64,000 nt of DNA from an uncultured Roseicyclus sp. (GTDB lineage: Bacteria; Pseudomonadota; Alphaproteobacteria; Rhodobacterales; Rhodobacteraceae): the NCBI GenBank assembly GCA_947489665.1, contig CANLEH010000001.1:654501-718500 (forward strand), given 5' to 3'. Positions within the stretch are counted from its first letter, which is position 1; each line of letters starts with the position of its first letter. The notes beneath the pieces were generated by a model that made no database searches, was not told where the DNA came from, and worked only from the letters and a program-made list of their open reading frames with translations. This document shows positions 46,352 through 55,256 of the stretch, piece by piece. A program made the translations under genes and the position numbers.

Positions 46352-46711
46352 CGGGCATCCCTTTGGTTGCCCCATAGAATGGAGCCTGACGCGCGCACTG
46401 CAAGAGGGGGCCCTGACACGTCCTGACAACGGCCTGTCAGGAGTGATCGCCACGCGTTAACCATTCTTAAGCCAATATGCCCAAAAAGGTTAACAAAATA
46501 AGGGAAATTGTGGACTCTATTCCTTTGCTTGTATCGCACGAAAAGCGTATCCAGAGCAGGCAAGCAGCAGAAGCGGTTGCCGGCCCTCGGCCGATACCCA
46601 CCCACCCCTCGCTCCCTCGGCCAGGGCTGGCAACCAACCTTCCCCGACATCGCGAGTGTCCGAGTGCAAGGTGGTTTTGTGGAAAAAGCGCCCCTGTGAT
46701 AGCCTCGGCGC
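46352..46711. promoter_or_regulatory. 360-base divergent intergenic region with inverted repeats
   Basis: No gene seen. It holds CCTGACA / TGTCAGG with a six-base loop (46422-46441) about 70 bases before uvrB. It also holds a strong 13-base inverted repeat GGTTGCCGGCCCT (46575-46587) / AGGGCTGGCAACC (46623-46635), broken by a single mismatch, before the secreted-protein gene. The middle is AT-rich and likely carries both promoters. Confidence 0.55.
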
Positions 46712-47911
46712 ATGTTTGATTTACGCTTTTCCCCGCGCCTCACCTCGGTCGTCTTCGTCTCCCTGATCTTTGCCGCGTCCCACGCCACGGCTGACGTCCA
46801 CCCCCCACGCATTCCGACGCAAGATGGCCCTGTGCAGATCGCGGGTGAGATAGAGATGGTCTTCGATTGGACCACCGACCGATGCGAGGATTACCAGATC
46901 CCCGACCTGCCGGTCCGCGCCTTTCGCGACGACACAGGCCAGATCAGCCTGATCCTGAGCCATGACAGCGCCCGGCGCATGACGGGCCCGGATTTTGAGA
47001 ACCTGACTCTATCCTGTGATGTCCTCATGGCCTCGGCCCATAACAGCGCGCCGGACATGTTCAGCAACGTCGAATGGATCGCTGCGACGTGGATTGAAGG
47101 GCAAACCGTCCACGCCCTTTTGCATAACGAACATCAGGGCAACCGCTACACCGATTGCCGAAGTGCTGAGTATTTCCAATGTTGGTACAACTCGATCACC
47201 TATGCACGGTCGGACGATGCGGGTGCGACGTTTGAACGGGTGATCCCAGCCCCCGATCACCTCGTTGCCAATATCCCTGAAGAATATGCGCCCGACGAAG
47301 GTATTTTCGGGGCCTTCAGCCCGTCCAACATCATCGCGCGCGACGGCGCATATTATGCCTTCATCAAGGTGCAGACCTATCCATTCGGGGAACAGCATGT
47401 CTGCCTTATGCGGACGGAAACGCTAGGGGACCCGGACAGCTGGCGATATTGGAATGGCTATGCGTTTGAAGGCCGATTTGCGGACCCTTACCGCGATGAT
47501 CTGCGCGAACTCCGGGCCACCACTTGCACCCCCGTGGCCTTGCCCGAAATCGCGCAGATGTATGAAGGCATCACGTGGAACACGGAACTTGAACGCTTCA
47601 TCCTGATCGGGACGTCGAGCGACCCGTCCCGCGAGCCAAACCCCTATGGCTTCTACTACGCCCTGTCCGAAGATCTTGTAACCTGGGAGCCGCGCGTGCC
47701 CTTGCTGGAGGTGCGCCTGCCGTGGCGGGCCGGTGGACCAGAGACGACCTATCTTTACCCGACCCTCATTGATCACGACGCACCGGGCCAGAATTTCGAT
47801 ACGAGCGGCGCGCAAGCGTATCTGTATTTCACGCGGCTGAATTTCGGATCAGGTCATCTGGACCGTGATTTGATGCGCGTGCGGGTCGAAATTGCGCCGG
47901 TGGCGGAGTAG
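46712..47911 (+). CDS. Secreted beta-propeller-like protein
   Basis: A 399-residue exported protein; the signal peptide ends HATA near residue 27. Repeated blade-like beta patterns follow (SYARSDDAGATFERV-like strand pairs, YYAFIKVQTYPFGEQ, FYYALSEDLVTWEPRVPL), suggesting a five-bladed propeller like sialidases or family 43 glycosidases. Several cysteines (CEDYQ, CDVLM, CRSAEYFQCW) could form disulfides. No catalytic triad can be assigned. Possible glycan-related role, inferred only from fold. Confidence 0.7.
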   Translation: MFDLRFSPRLTSVVFVSLIFAASHATADVHPPRIPTQDGPVQIAGEIEMVFDWTTDRCEDYQIPDLPVRAFRDDTGQISLILSHDSARRMTGPDFENLTLSCDVLMASAHNSAPDMFSNVEWIAATWIEGQTVHALLHNEHQGNRYTDCRSAEYFQCWYNSITYARSDDAGATFERVIPAPDHLVANIPEEYAPDEGIFGAFSPSNIIARDGAYYAFIKVQTYPFGEQHVCLMRTETLGDPDSWRYWNGYAFEGRFADPYRDDLRELRATTCTPVALPEIAQMYEGITWNTELERFILIGTSSDPSREPNPYGFYYALSEDLVTWEPRVPLLEVRLPWRAGGPETTYLYPTLIDHDAPGQNFDTSGAQAYLYFTRLNFGSGHLDRDLMRVRVEIAPVAE

Positions 47912-48119
47912 TGCCGAACCCGCGAGAACCGTTGCACATGCAATTGAAGATTTCTGGACCTTCCCCAAAAGAGCGCGTTTAATATGCGGTGGGCGGCCTC
48001 TAGACAGGGCGGCCCGCCAACATTTGCACCAGACCAGACGCTAATATCTGAAGCAGGATCAGACCGGAGGTCCCGCCTTGAACGCCACCGAACCGGTGGC
48101 GCATCCGAAAGGCAGGCCC

Positions 48120-49172
48120 ATGGCCAAGATTATCACCCGGTATTTCGACCGAGTTCAGAGCGCAAAGAACACCCGCTACGAATTGGTACAAATGCGCAAT
48201 GCGCCGTCGCAGATCGTGACGATTGCCGAAACAACCGATCAGCTTGATCGCCTGTTGGCCTCTGCGCCTGTCGAAACGGCAACGGCCAAGGAATATAAGA
48301 AACGGCTCGCCAAGGGCGGCGCGGTTTTGTTGGTGCGTGCCGGCTACAAACCGCTTGGCATCGCGCGCATGGCGCGTGAGGCCGCCGCCAGCGAAGGCGC
48401 GGTGGATCTGGGGAAATTGGTCGAAGAAGTCTCGGTCCCCGACGAGGTGCGCGAACCGATGTCGAGCATCTTCGCGGATCACCCAAGGTTCCTGACCAAG
48501 CCGCGTGATCCCGATAGCAAGACCTTCCACATGGCGAATTGGCCCATTCCCTTGCTCAGCCGTGGCAAGCCGTCCGAGGTTTCGATCTTTTCCAAACATG
48601 CGCGGATGGCGAGTTGGCCCATCGGCCTTGTGGCCCCCGAAAAGCCGCGCTACGGCGCGTTCCCCTTTGGGCTGTTGGTGCCCGGAAACGGCTTTATGGC
48701 GAAGTTCCCGATTGCCCACCTGGTGCCCGGCCATCGCTTCATGGCGAAGTTTCCGTTTGCCCATCTGGTCCCCGGCAAGGGTTATATGGCGAAGTTCCCG
48801 TTTGCGCATCTGGTGCCGGGTCACAAGTTCATGGCGAAGTTCCCTTTTGGCCATTTGGTGCCGGGGCATGCGCGCATGGCTAACTGGCCCTTCCCGCTTT
48901 TGATTGATGGAGAGCAGGGGACGAATGCCATCGTGCCCGGCCACAAGTTCATGGCGAAGTTCCCCTTTGCCCATCTCGTGCCCGGCAAAGGCTATATGGC
49001 GAAGTTCCCGTTCGCGCACCTGGTGCCCGGCCACAAGTTCATGGCGAAATTCCCGTTTGGGCATCTCGTGCCCGGCCATCGGTTCATGGCGAAGTTTCCC
49101 TTCGCTCATATTGTGCCCGGCCACAAATACATGGCTAATTTCGTGTTCCCGCATACGCAAAAGGCCGCTTGA
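48120..49172 (+). CDS. YflT-like domain protein with 15-residue tandem repeats
   Basis: A 350-residue protein without signal peptide. Residues about 1-135 resemble the small alpha/beta domain of general-stress proteins (YflT/GSP17M type): TRYFDRVQSAKNTRYELVQM, then YKKRLAKGGAVLLVRAG and SEGAVDLGKL. From about residue 137 to the end the chain is a chain of about thirteen units with consensus FMAKFPFAHLVPGHK. Two units are divergent (HMANWPIPLL, RMANWPFPLL) and act as dividers. The repeats are rich in Phe, Pro, His and Lys. Start ATG 48120 has AAAGGCAGG upstream; TTG 48078 with GGAGG is an alternative. Function unknown; I know no described protein of this layout. Confidence 0.8.
   Translation: MAKIITRYFDRVQSAKNTRYELVQMRNAPSQIVTIAETTDQLDRLLASAPVETATAKEYKKRLAKGGAVLLVRAGYKPLGIARMAREAAASEGAVDLGKLVEEVSVPDEVREPMSSIFADHPRFLTKPRDPDSKTFHMANWPIPLLSRGKPSEVSIFSKHARMASWPIGLVAPEKPRYGAFPFGLLVPGNGFMAKFPIAHLVPGHRFMAKFPFAHLVPGKGYMAKFPFAHLVPGHKFMAKFPFGHLVPGHARMANWPFPLLIDGEQGTNAIVPGHKFMAKFPFAHLVPGKGYMAKFPFAHLVPGHKFMAKFPFGHLVPGHRFMAKFPFAHIVPGHKYMANFVFPHTQKAA
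48528..49157 (+). repeat. 45-base in-frame tandem repeat array
   Basis: About thirteen units of roughly 45 bases, in frame. Neighbouring units differ mostly at silent third positions, so the peptide sequence is under selection. A higher-order order is visible: the block of three units ending FMAKFPFGHLVPGH occurs twice, separated by the RMANWPFPLL unit. Confidence 0.9.
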
Positions 49173-49311
49173 TCCGGTCAGCAGGCGCGGGGCGTGGGCT
49201 TTGGGTGCGGCTTAGGCGCTAAACTTGGCCTGTGCCGCGACACCATTCCCGTTGCCAAGCCGGTCGTTCCTTCGCATAACGCGGTGAACGACCAGCCATG
49301 GGGCCCGACCG

Positions 49312-49623
49312 ATGCGTGCACGTATCTACAAACCTGCAAAATCCGCCATGTCTTCCGGGCAGGCCAAGACCAAGCAATGGGTGCTGGAATATGCGCCGGC
49401 CGAGGCGCGCTCGATTGATCCGCTGATGGGCTGGACCTCGTCCGGCGACATGGACAGCCAGGTGCGTCTGCGGTTCGACAGCCTTGAAGCTGCGCAGGAC
49501 TACGCCAAGGACCATGGGATCGAGGCGGTTGTGACCAAGCCTAAAGTCCGCAAGCCCAATGTGCGACCCGGTGGCTACGGCGACAATTTCGCCACCAACC
49601 GTCGCGGTGCATGGACGCATTGA
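49312..49623 (+). CDS. ETC complex I subunit, NDUFS4-like
   Basis: A 103-residue protein of the mitochondrial-type NDUFS4 (18 kDa) accessory subunit family of respiratory complex I, conserved in alphaproteobacteria. It begins MRARIYKPAKSAMSSG and has WVLEYAPAEARSIDPLMGWTSS, and ends NFATNRRGAWTH, all typical. Peripheral, stabilises the NADH-oxidising arm. Encoded away from the nuo operon as usual. The GNAT gene downstream overlaps its end. Confidence 0.95.
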   Translation: MRARIYKPAKSAMSSGQAKTKQWVLEYAPAEARSIDPLMGWTSSGDMDSQVRLRFDSLEAAQDYAKDHGIEAVVTKPKVRKPNVRPGGYGDNFATNRRGAWTH

Positions 49624-50075
49624 TGATCGTCGAGCGGGTGGACCACCCCGATGCCGGGGTCACCGCCATTCTTGATCGCCACTACGCGCTGATGCGATCC
49701 CAATCGCCTGAGGAAAGCTGCCATGTGATGACGGCAGAGGAGTTGCGTGCGTCCGGCGCGTCACTCTATTGCCTGCGCGACGGCGAAAAGGTTCTCGGCA
49801 TCGGGGCGCTGAAGCCTTTCGGCGATGATGTTGAGCTGAAATCCATGCACACGCTGGCCGAGGCGCGCGGGCGTGGTGTGGCGCGCCTTATCCTTGATCA
49901 TCTGATCGACGTGGGCCGGGCTTCTGATGCGCGGGCGATGTATCTTGAGACCGGTTCGAAAGATCATCACGCCGCGGCGCGCACTCTTTATGAGAGAGCG
50001 GGGTTCGACTATTGCCCGCCCTTTGGCGATTATGTCGAGGATGCCGAAACCGTCTTTATGTGCCGTACGCTGTAG
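49611..50075 (+). CDS. GNAT family N-acetyltransferase
   Basis: A 154-residue acetyltransferase. The acetyl-CoA site is EARGRGVARLILDHLI, followed by YLETGSKDHHAAARTLYERAGF and YVEDAETVFMCRTL. Similar to the YafP/PanZ-like small GNATs; substrate unknown. ATG 49611 lies inside the complex I subunit gene; ATG 49623, overlapping its stop as TGATG, is an alternative. Co-transcription with it is likely. Confidence 0.9.
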   Translation: MDALMIVERVDHPDAGVTAILDRHYALMRSQSPEESCHVMTAEELRASGASLYCLRDGEKVLGIGALKPFGDDVELKSMHTLAEARGRGVARLILDHLIDVGRASDARAMYLETGSKDHHAAARTLYERAGFDYCPPFGDYVEDAETVFMCRTL

Positions 50076-50167
50076 TTACAGATGCACTACAAAATAATTA
50101 CAGGTTCACGACACCCGAAACGGACCCGTGGACGCCCCTTCCGACCTTCGCTAAACCCAGGCATAGC

Positions 50168-50244
50168 GGGCCCATAGCTCAACTGGATAGAGCAGCCGAC
50201 TTCTAATCGGCAGGTTGAGGGTTCGAGTCCTTCTGGGCCCGCCA
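50168..50244 (+). tRNA. tRNA-Arg (anticodon TCT)
   Basis: Complete cloverleaf: acceptor GGGCCCA / TGGGCCC, D arm GCTC...GAGC, anticodon arm GCCGA CTTCTAA TCGGC with anticodon TCT, T arm GAGGG TTCGAGT CCTTC, and encoded CCA. It reads AGA (and AGG by wobble) codons, rare in this GC-rich genome. Confidence 0.97.
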
Positions 50245-50531
50245 AGCGTCACTCCGGGACGCGCGGCTGGCAGGGCCTCACGCAGTGAGTCCCGATACGC
50301 CAGATGCCAGGTCATTCCCTGCCCGAATCGGATTGAGCGAAACCGGGTTTCGGCCCCTCCGAGAGGTGCACTTTAGCGCATCAAGGGCGAAATCCCGCTT
50401 GGAAACAGGGATTTGGCCGCTTCTTACGGGTGAAATTGTCTGCTTTAGAGTATTCACCGTCGCGTGATGTGCATATAGTGTCGGACTATCGGGCGTGCCC
50501 GAGACCTGACGAAGATCAATGGGGATGATCT

Positions 50532-50819
50532 ATGATACGCTCCGAGCTGATCCAAAAGCTGTCCGAGGAAAACCCGCATCTGTACCAGCGGGACGTGGAA
50601 CGGATCGTCAACGCGATCTTCGAAGAAATCATCGACGCATTGGCCGATGGCAACCGCGTCGAGCTACGCGGCTTCGGCGCGTTCTCGGTCAAGAAGCGGG
50701 ACGCCCGCGTGGGCCGGAACCCGCGGACGGGCGAAAGCGTTTCGGTGGAAGAAAAGCATGTGCCTTTCTTCAAGGCCGGGAAGCTGCTACGCGATCGGCT
50801 GAACGGTCACGACGGGTGA
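50532..50819 (+). CDS. ihfB: Integration host factor subunit beta
   Basis: A 95-residue DNA-bending protein that pairs with IhfA. It starts [23 protein letters not shown], and shows [28 protein letters not shown], the beta-arm with the intercalating Pro. Length and sequence match IhfB rather than HU. The upstream 287 bases (after tRNA-Arg) contain an AAATCCC / GGGATTT hairpin and no gene. LapA follows. Confidence 0.96.
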   Translation: MIRSELIQKLSEENPHLYQRDVERIVNAIFEEIIDALADGNRVELRGFGAFSVKKRDARVGRNPRTGESVSVEEKHVPFFKAGKLLRDRLNGHDG

Positions 50820-50859
50820 CTTTCCCGACCTTGGGTCGGGTTCGGCTTAGGGGTGTGAG

Positions 50860-51228
50860 ATGGCAATCTTTCGGTATCTGAAAATCCTTTTTCTCGTGAT
50901 CGTCGCGGTCGCATTGGTTCTGTTGTTTTTGGCCAATAACGAGCCGGTGACGGTTCGCCTGATGCCGGACGCGCTAGCCAATGCCATCGGCATTCCCAAC
51001 GTTTACACCACGCAATTGATCTTCGTTGTGGTCGGCGCCCTGCTGATCGGCATCATCGTGGGCTTCATCTGGGAATGGCTGCGCGAGTATCGCTACCGGG
51101 CCGAGGCCAAGACCCAACGCCGCGAGGCACAGCGCCTGAACCGGGAAGTGGCGCAGATGAAGGGCCGGTCGTCGGACACGCAGGATGATGTGCTGGCCAT
51201 CCTCGATCAAGCCGATACTGCCCGCTGA
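50860..51228 (+). CDS. LapA family membrane protein
   Basis: A 122-residue inner-membrane protein of the LapA/YciS (DUF1049) family, involved in lipopolysaccharide assembly in enterics. Two membrane helices (ILFLVIVAVALVLLFLANN and FVVVGALLIGIIVGFIW) and a charged coiled tail. It lies between ihfB and trpF, an order common in Rhodobacteraceae. Confidence 0.9.
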   Translation: MAIFRYLKILFLVIVAVALVLLFLANNEPVTVRLMPDALANAIGIPNVYTTQLIFVVVGALLIGIIVGFIWEWLREYRYRAEAKTQRREAQRLNREVAQMKGRSSDTQDDVLAILDQADTAR

Positions 51229-51231
51229 TCC

Positions 51232-51876
51232 ATGGCTGACATTGCAATCAAGTTCTGCGGCCTGAGCCGCCCGTCTGACGTGTCTGCCGCGGTCGACGCT
51301 GGCGCGCGCTATGTGGGATTTGTCTTTTTCGAGAAATCGCCGCGCAATGTCTCGCTCGACACGGCCCGCGCCCTGGCGGTCGACGTGCCGCCGGGGATCG
51401 CGAAGGTTGCGCTGACGGTGAACGCCGATGATGCGTTCCTCGATGCGCTGACGGCCACTGTTCCCCTCGATATGCTGCAACTCCATGGGGCCGAGACGCC
51501 CGAGCGGGTGTCTGAGGTGCGGGCGCGCTACGGTCTTCCGGTGATGAAAGCCATTGGCGTGCGTGAGGCTGCGGATCTGGCGGCGATCGACAGCTATGCC
51601 GAGGTTGCCGACCAGCTTCTGATTGATGCCAAGCCGCCAAAAGGAGCCGATCTGCCGGGCGGCAACGGGGCGGCGTTTGATTGGGACCTGTTGAAGGCAC
51701 GCAAGTACTGGACGGTGCCGTGGATGCTGGCGGGGGGGCTGACGCCTGAGAACGTAGCACAGGCCACGGCGCAAACGGGCGCGCGACAGGTGGATTTGAG
51801 CTCGGGCGTTGAGTCTGAGCCGGGCGTGAAAGATCCCACCTTGATGCAGGCATTTGCAGACGCGTTGCGGGCATGA
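51232..51876 (+). CDS. trpF: Phosphoribosylanthranilate isomerase
   Basis: A 214-residue TIM-barrel enzyme of tryptophan synthesis, converting N-phosphoribosylanthranilate to Cd[13 protein letters not shown] carries the catalytic Cys region; [13 protein letters not shown] and [10 protein letters not shown] are typical, and the phosphate site is near [14 protein letters not shown]. It starts four bases after lapA. Its stop overlaps the GNAT start (ATGA), so the GNAT is part of the trp unit. Confidence 0.97.
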   Translation: MADIAIKFCGLSRPSDVSAAVDAGARYVGFVFFEKSPRNVSLDTARALAVDVPPGIAKVALTVNADDAFLDALTATVPLDMLQLHGAETPERVSEVRARYGLPVMKAIGVREAADLAAIDSYAEVADQLLIDAKPPKGADLPGGNGAAFDWDLLKARKYWTVPWMLAGGLTPENVAQATAQTGARQVDLSSGVESEPGVKDPTLMQAFADALRA

Positions 51877-52343
51877 CTGCCCCGATTTTCCGCGCGGCAA
51901 CTGCTGCGGACGTCGCTGCCATCATTGCTATGCTGCGCGAAGACGCACTGGGGGCCGAGCGCGAAACCGCGCCGGACTCCGTCTACTTCGACACCTTTCA
52001 ACGCCTTGTGGACGCATCGCAAAACCACTTGATCGTTGGGGAAATCGCTGGCCGCGTCATAGCCTACTATCACCTGACACTGCTTGATGGCCTTTCACAT
52101 CGTGGTGCCCGCCGTGGCAATATCGAGGACGTGCGCGTCGCTGAGCACTTGCGGGGCCAGGGCATCGGTCACCTGATGATGGGCGATGCCGCAGAACGCG
52201 CCAAGGCGCTGGGGTGCGGCGTGTTGCAGCTGGTCGCACATGAAACGCGACATGCGACGCACGCGTTCTACCTATCTGCTGGCTTTACGGCGAGCCACGT
52301 GGGTTTTAAACGCGTCCTGTCCGACCCGGAGGAAATGCAATGA
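51873..52343 (+). CDS. GNAT family acetyltransferase inside the trp operon
   Basis: A 156-residue acetyltransferase with acetyl-CoA site [18 protein letters not shown] and the late [24 protein letters not shown]. It overlaps trpF by four bases at the start and trpB by four bases at the end, so it is translated with both. Substrate unknown; its position suggests a link to tryptophan metabolism, but this is inference. Confidence 0.9.
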   Translation: MTAPIFRAATAADVAAIIAMLREDALGAERETAPDSVYFDTFQRLVDASQNHLIVGEIAGRVIAYYHLTLLDGLSHRGARRGNIEDVRVAEHLRGQGIGHLMMGDAAERAKALGCGVLQLVAHETRHATHAFYLSAGFTASHVGFKRVLSDPEEMQ

Positions 52344-53566
52344 ACGAGCTCTTCAACAGCTTCATGACCGGCCCCGATGAAAAGGGTCGTTTCGGCGATT
52401 TTGGTGGGCGGTTTGTCTCGGAAACGCTGATGCCGCTGATCCTTGAGCTGGAAAAGCAATACGAGTTCGCCAAGACGGACGACAGTTTCTGGGCCGAGAT
52501 GCATGATCTGTGGACGCACTACGTAGGCCGTCCCAGCCCGCTCTACTTTGCCGAACGTCTGACCGAGCGGTTGGGCGGCGCGAAGATCTACCTCAAGCGG
52601 GATGAGCTCAATCACACGGGCGCGCACAAGATCAACAATGTGCTCGGCCAGATCATCCTGGCGCGGCGCATGGGCAAGACCCGGATCATCGCGGAAACCG
52701 GCGCGGGGCAGCATGGGGTCGCCACGGCTACGGTCTGTGCCAAGTTCGGCTTGAAGTGCGTGGTCTATATGGGTGCCACGGATGTGGAGCGTCAGGCGCC
52801 CAACGTGTTCCGCATGAAGCTACTCGGGGCCGAAGTTGTGCCGGTGACCTCCGGGCGTGGCACGTTGAAAGACGCGATGAACGACGCCTTGCGCGATTGG
52901 GTGACCAATGTGCGCGACACGTTCTACTGCATTGGCACTGTCGCAGGCCCGCATCCTTACCCTGCGATGGTTCGCGATTTCCAAGCGATCATCGGCAAGG
53001 AAACCAAGGAGCAGATGATGGCCGCGGAGGGCCGTCTGCCGGATACGATCATCGCGGCGATCGGCGGTGGCTCGAACGCGATGGGCCTGTTTTTTCCGTT
53101 CCTCGACGACAAGAACGTCAACATCATCGGCGTTGAGGCCGGGGGCCACGGTGTGAACGAAAAGATGGAGCATTGCGCCAGCCTGACCGGCGGACGCCCG
53201 GGCGTGTTGCACGGCAACCGGACTTATCTTCTACAAGATGATGATGGCCAGATTCTTGAAGGCCATTCGATCAGCGCGGGTCTCGACTACCCCGGCATCG
53301 GGCCGGAACATGCCTGGCTGCACGAAATTGGCCGCGCGCAATATGTTTCGATCACCGACAAGGAAGCGCTGGAGGCCTTCCAGCTGTCGTGCGAGACCGA
53401 AGGCATCATCCCCGCGCTGGAGCCATCCCACGCCCTGGCCCATGTGGCCAAGATCGCGCCGGACCTGCCCAAGGATCACCTGCTGGTCATGAACATGTGT
53501 GGACGGGGCGACAAAGATATCTTCACTGTCGCGCGCGCCCTTGGCTGGGACATGACCGAGGCCTGA
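52340..53566 (+). CDS. trpB: Tryptophan synthase beta chain
   Basis: A 408-residue PLP enzyme joining indole and serine into tryptophan, working with TrpA. The PLP lysine is in [11 protein letters not shown], the serine/phosphate loop in GGGSNAMG, and [16 protein letters not shown] is typical. Length normal. TrpA is not in this window; the next gene is an amidohydrolase. Confidence 0.98.
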   Translation: MNELFNSFMTGPDEKGRFGDFGGRFVSETLMPLILELEKQYEFAKTDDSFWAEMHDLWTHYVGRPSPLYFAERLTERLGGAKIYLKRDELNHTGAHKINNVLGQIILARRMGKTRIIAETGAGQHGVATATVCAKFGLKCVVYMGATDVERQAPNVFRMKLLGAEVVPVTSGRGTLKDAMNDALRDWVTNVRDTFYCIGTVAGPHPYPAMVRDFQAIIGKETKEQMMAAEGRLPDTIIAAIGGGSNAMGLFFPFLDDKNVNIIGVEAGGHGVNEKMEHCASLTGGRPGVLHGNRTYLLQDDDGQILEGHSISAGLDYPGIGPEHAWLHEIGRAQYVSITDKEALEAFQLSCETEGIIPALEPSHALAHVAKIAPDLPKDHLLVMNMCGRGDKDIFTVARALGWDMTEA

Positions 53567-53592
53567 GCCGGTCAGATGGGTGGGGATCAAGG

Positions 53593-54762
53593 ATGACGAT
53601 GAATTCCACTGACCTCGCCCAAGACCTTCGAAATTGGCGCAAGCACCTCCACCAAAACCCGGAATTCGGGTTTGAGGAGGAGGCAACAGCGAAATTCGTG
53701 GCAGACCGCCTGCGTGCGTTCGGCATCGAAGAAGTCGAGACAGGCATCGGTGGCACCGGCGTTGTGGCCACCCTGCGTTTCGGTACGTCCGATCGCATAA
53801 TCGCGTTGCGCGCCGACATGGATTGTCTGCGTATCCACGAGACAACGAACCTTCCCTACGCCTCCAACACGCCGGGGCTGATGCATGCCTGTGGCCATGA
53901 TGGTCACACCACGATGCTGCTTGGCGCCGCCGCTGTTCTGGCCCGCGAAGGCGGGTTCGATGGGACGGTGCGCTTCGTCTTTCAGCCGGCCGAGGAATGG
54001 GGGCAGGGCATGAAGGCGATGATCCGCGATGGGCTCGGGTCGCGTCTGGGGTTTGATGAGATCTACGGGCTCCACAACATGCCCGGCCTGCCGGTCGGCG
54101 CGTTTGAGACGAGATCCGGGGCCTATATGGGGGCTGAGGACAACTTCCGCATCACGGTGCGCGGGGCAGGGGGGCATGCCTCTCGCCCTCACGAATGCCG
54201 CGATGCCATTGTGTGCGCCTGCGCCATTGTCGGGCAGCTTCAGACGATCGTCGCCCGCACTGTCGACCCGTCTGATCTGGCCGTCGTCTCGGTCACGTCA
54301 ATCGCTGGCGACAACGTCAAGAATGCCATCGCAAGTGAGGCCGTGATTGAGGGCGATTGCCGACATTTCGACGATGCGGTCAGTCAGCGGATCGAGGCGG
54401 CGATGCGCCGGATCGCCGGCGGCGTCGCGGCGGCGCATGCGTGCACGGCAGAGGTCGACTACGACCGCGTGTTCGTGCCCTTGGTCAATGATGCCGAGGC
54501 GACAGAGCATGCGTTGTCGGCAGCGATTGCGGCATTTGGGGCGGAACACGTCAACGGAGATGCCGCGCGCATGGGCGCGTCCGAGGACTTTGCGCAGGCG
54601 CTAGGCCTAGCCCCGGGATGCTTCGCGATGATCGGCAACGGCGACAGCGCGCCGCTTCATAGTCCGGAATATGACTTCAACGATGAGGCGCTGACCCACG
54701 GCGTCACTTGGTTCAGCAAGATCGTGCGCCAGCGTCTGCCTGTGGGTGCGTCTGACCCTTGA
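53593..54762 (+). CDS. M20 family amidohydrolase
   Basis: A 389-residue metal-dependent amidohydrolase of the hippurate/IAA-amino-acid hydrolase type. Metal ligands lie in HACGHDGHTTM, FQPAEEWGQG and YGLHNMPGLP, and the late GNGDSAPLHSPEYDFND. It likely removes an acyl group from an amino acid. ATG 53593 or ATG 53599 starts it. Since it follows trpB, cleavage of an indole conjugate is one idea, not shown by sequence. Confidence 0.92.
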   Translation: MTMNSTDLAQDLRNWRKHLHQNPEFGFEEEATAKFVADRLRAFGIEEVETGIGGTGVVATLRFGTSDRIIALRADMDCLRIHETTNLPYASNTPGLMHACGHDGHTTMLLGAAAVLAREGGFDGTVRFVFQPAEEWGQGMKAMIRDGLGSRLGFDEIYGLHNMPGLPVGAFETRSGAYMGAEDNFRITVRGAGGHASRPHECRDAIVCACAIVGQLQTIVARTVDPSDLAVVSVTSIAGDNVKNAIASEAVIEGDCRHFDDAVSQRIEAAMRRIAGGVAAAHACTAEVDYDRVFVPLVNDAEATEHALSAAIAAFGAEHVNGDAARMGASEDFAQALGLAPGCFAMIGNGDSAPLHSPEYDFNDEALTHGVTWFSKIVRQRLPVGASDP

Positions 54763-54836
54763 ATGGGCGTGGCGTGGGTATTTTCAAATGAAATCGGTTG
54801 GTTAACTTAGTTTATCAACCTTGATAAGCGAACCGC

Positions 54837-55223
54837 TCAGCTATCCGCACCGGCGGCGTGCGCCTCGAGCATCTCCATCGGGATAACCTCCAGCGCCCGC
54901 TTGTGCGTGGCCCGCAGATTGACCGGCGGGGCGGCCCCTTCTTCGGCGGCCTGCAACCAGCGGCTGGCGCAGACGCACCAGCCATCGCCCGGGTTCAGCC
55001 CGGCAAAGCTGTATTCGGGCCGTGGTGTGGACAAGTCATTGCCGACATATTTCGAAAAGGCGAGGAACTCGGCCGTCATCACGCAACACACGGTGTGCGA
55101 GCCGCGATCCTCGGCGCAGGTGTCACAGCCACCATCGCGGAAAAAACCGGTCATGGGGTCCGTTGAACACGTCTCGAGTGCCTCACCAAATACGTTGAGG
55201 GATGCGGCTTTCTTGAAGCCCAT
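54837..55223 (-). CDS. DUF2237 protein
   Basis: A 128-residue protein of the DUF2237 family. Signature stretches are LNVFGEALETCSTDPMTGFFRDGGCDT, GSHTVCCVMTAEFLAFSKYVGNDLSTPRPEY and GDGWCVCASRW. Several conserved Cys and His suggest metal binding or thiol chemistry. Function unknown. It is followed by a DUF2332 gene on the same strand. Confidence 0.92.
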   Translation of the reverse strand: MGFKKAASLNVFGEALETCSTDPMTGFFRDGGCDTCAEDRGSHTVCCVMTAEFLAFSKYVGNDLSTPRPEYSFAGLNPGDGWCVCASRWLQAAEEGAAPPVNLRATHKRALEVIPMEMLEAHAAGADS

Positions 55224-55256
55224 GGTCTGGTACCTCCTGCATGTACAGGCGGCCGT

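Noticed and set aside
46352-46470. LexA box before uvrB
   Set aside because: No GTTC-N7-GTTC or GAAC-N7-GAAC is present; only a CCTGACA/TGTCAGG inverted repeat is seen.
46454-46471. CtrA site near uvrB (TTAACCATTCTTAA)
   Set aside because: Spacing between the TTAA halves is six, not seven, bases.
48528-49157. CRISPR-like array from the regular 45-base repeats
   Set aside because: Repeats are coding, contiguous, in frame and without unique spacers.
48000-49160. 386-codon frame antisense to the repeat protein (GHQ/KRELRHE repeats)
   Set aside because: The repeats mirror the sense repeats; the sense frame has a recognisable N-terminal domain and silent-site divergence, the antisense frame does not.
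50285-50467. 60-codon ORF between tRNA-Arg and ihfB
   Set aside because: No ribosome site, odd composition and no resemblance; treated as intergenic.
50168-50531. Integration site at tRNA-Arg
   Set aside because: No integrase, no repeated tRNA 3' end and no change in composition downstream; ihfB and lapA follow at once.
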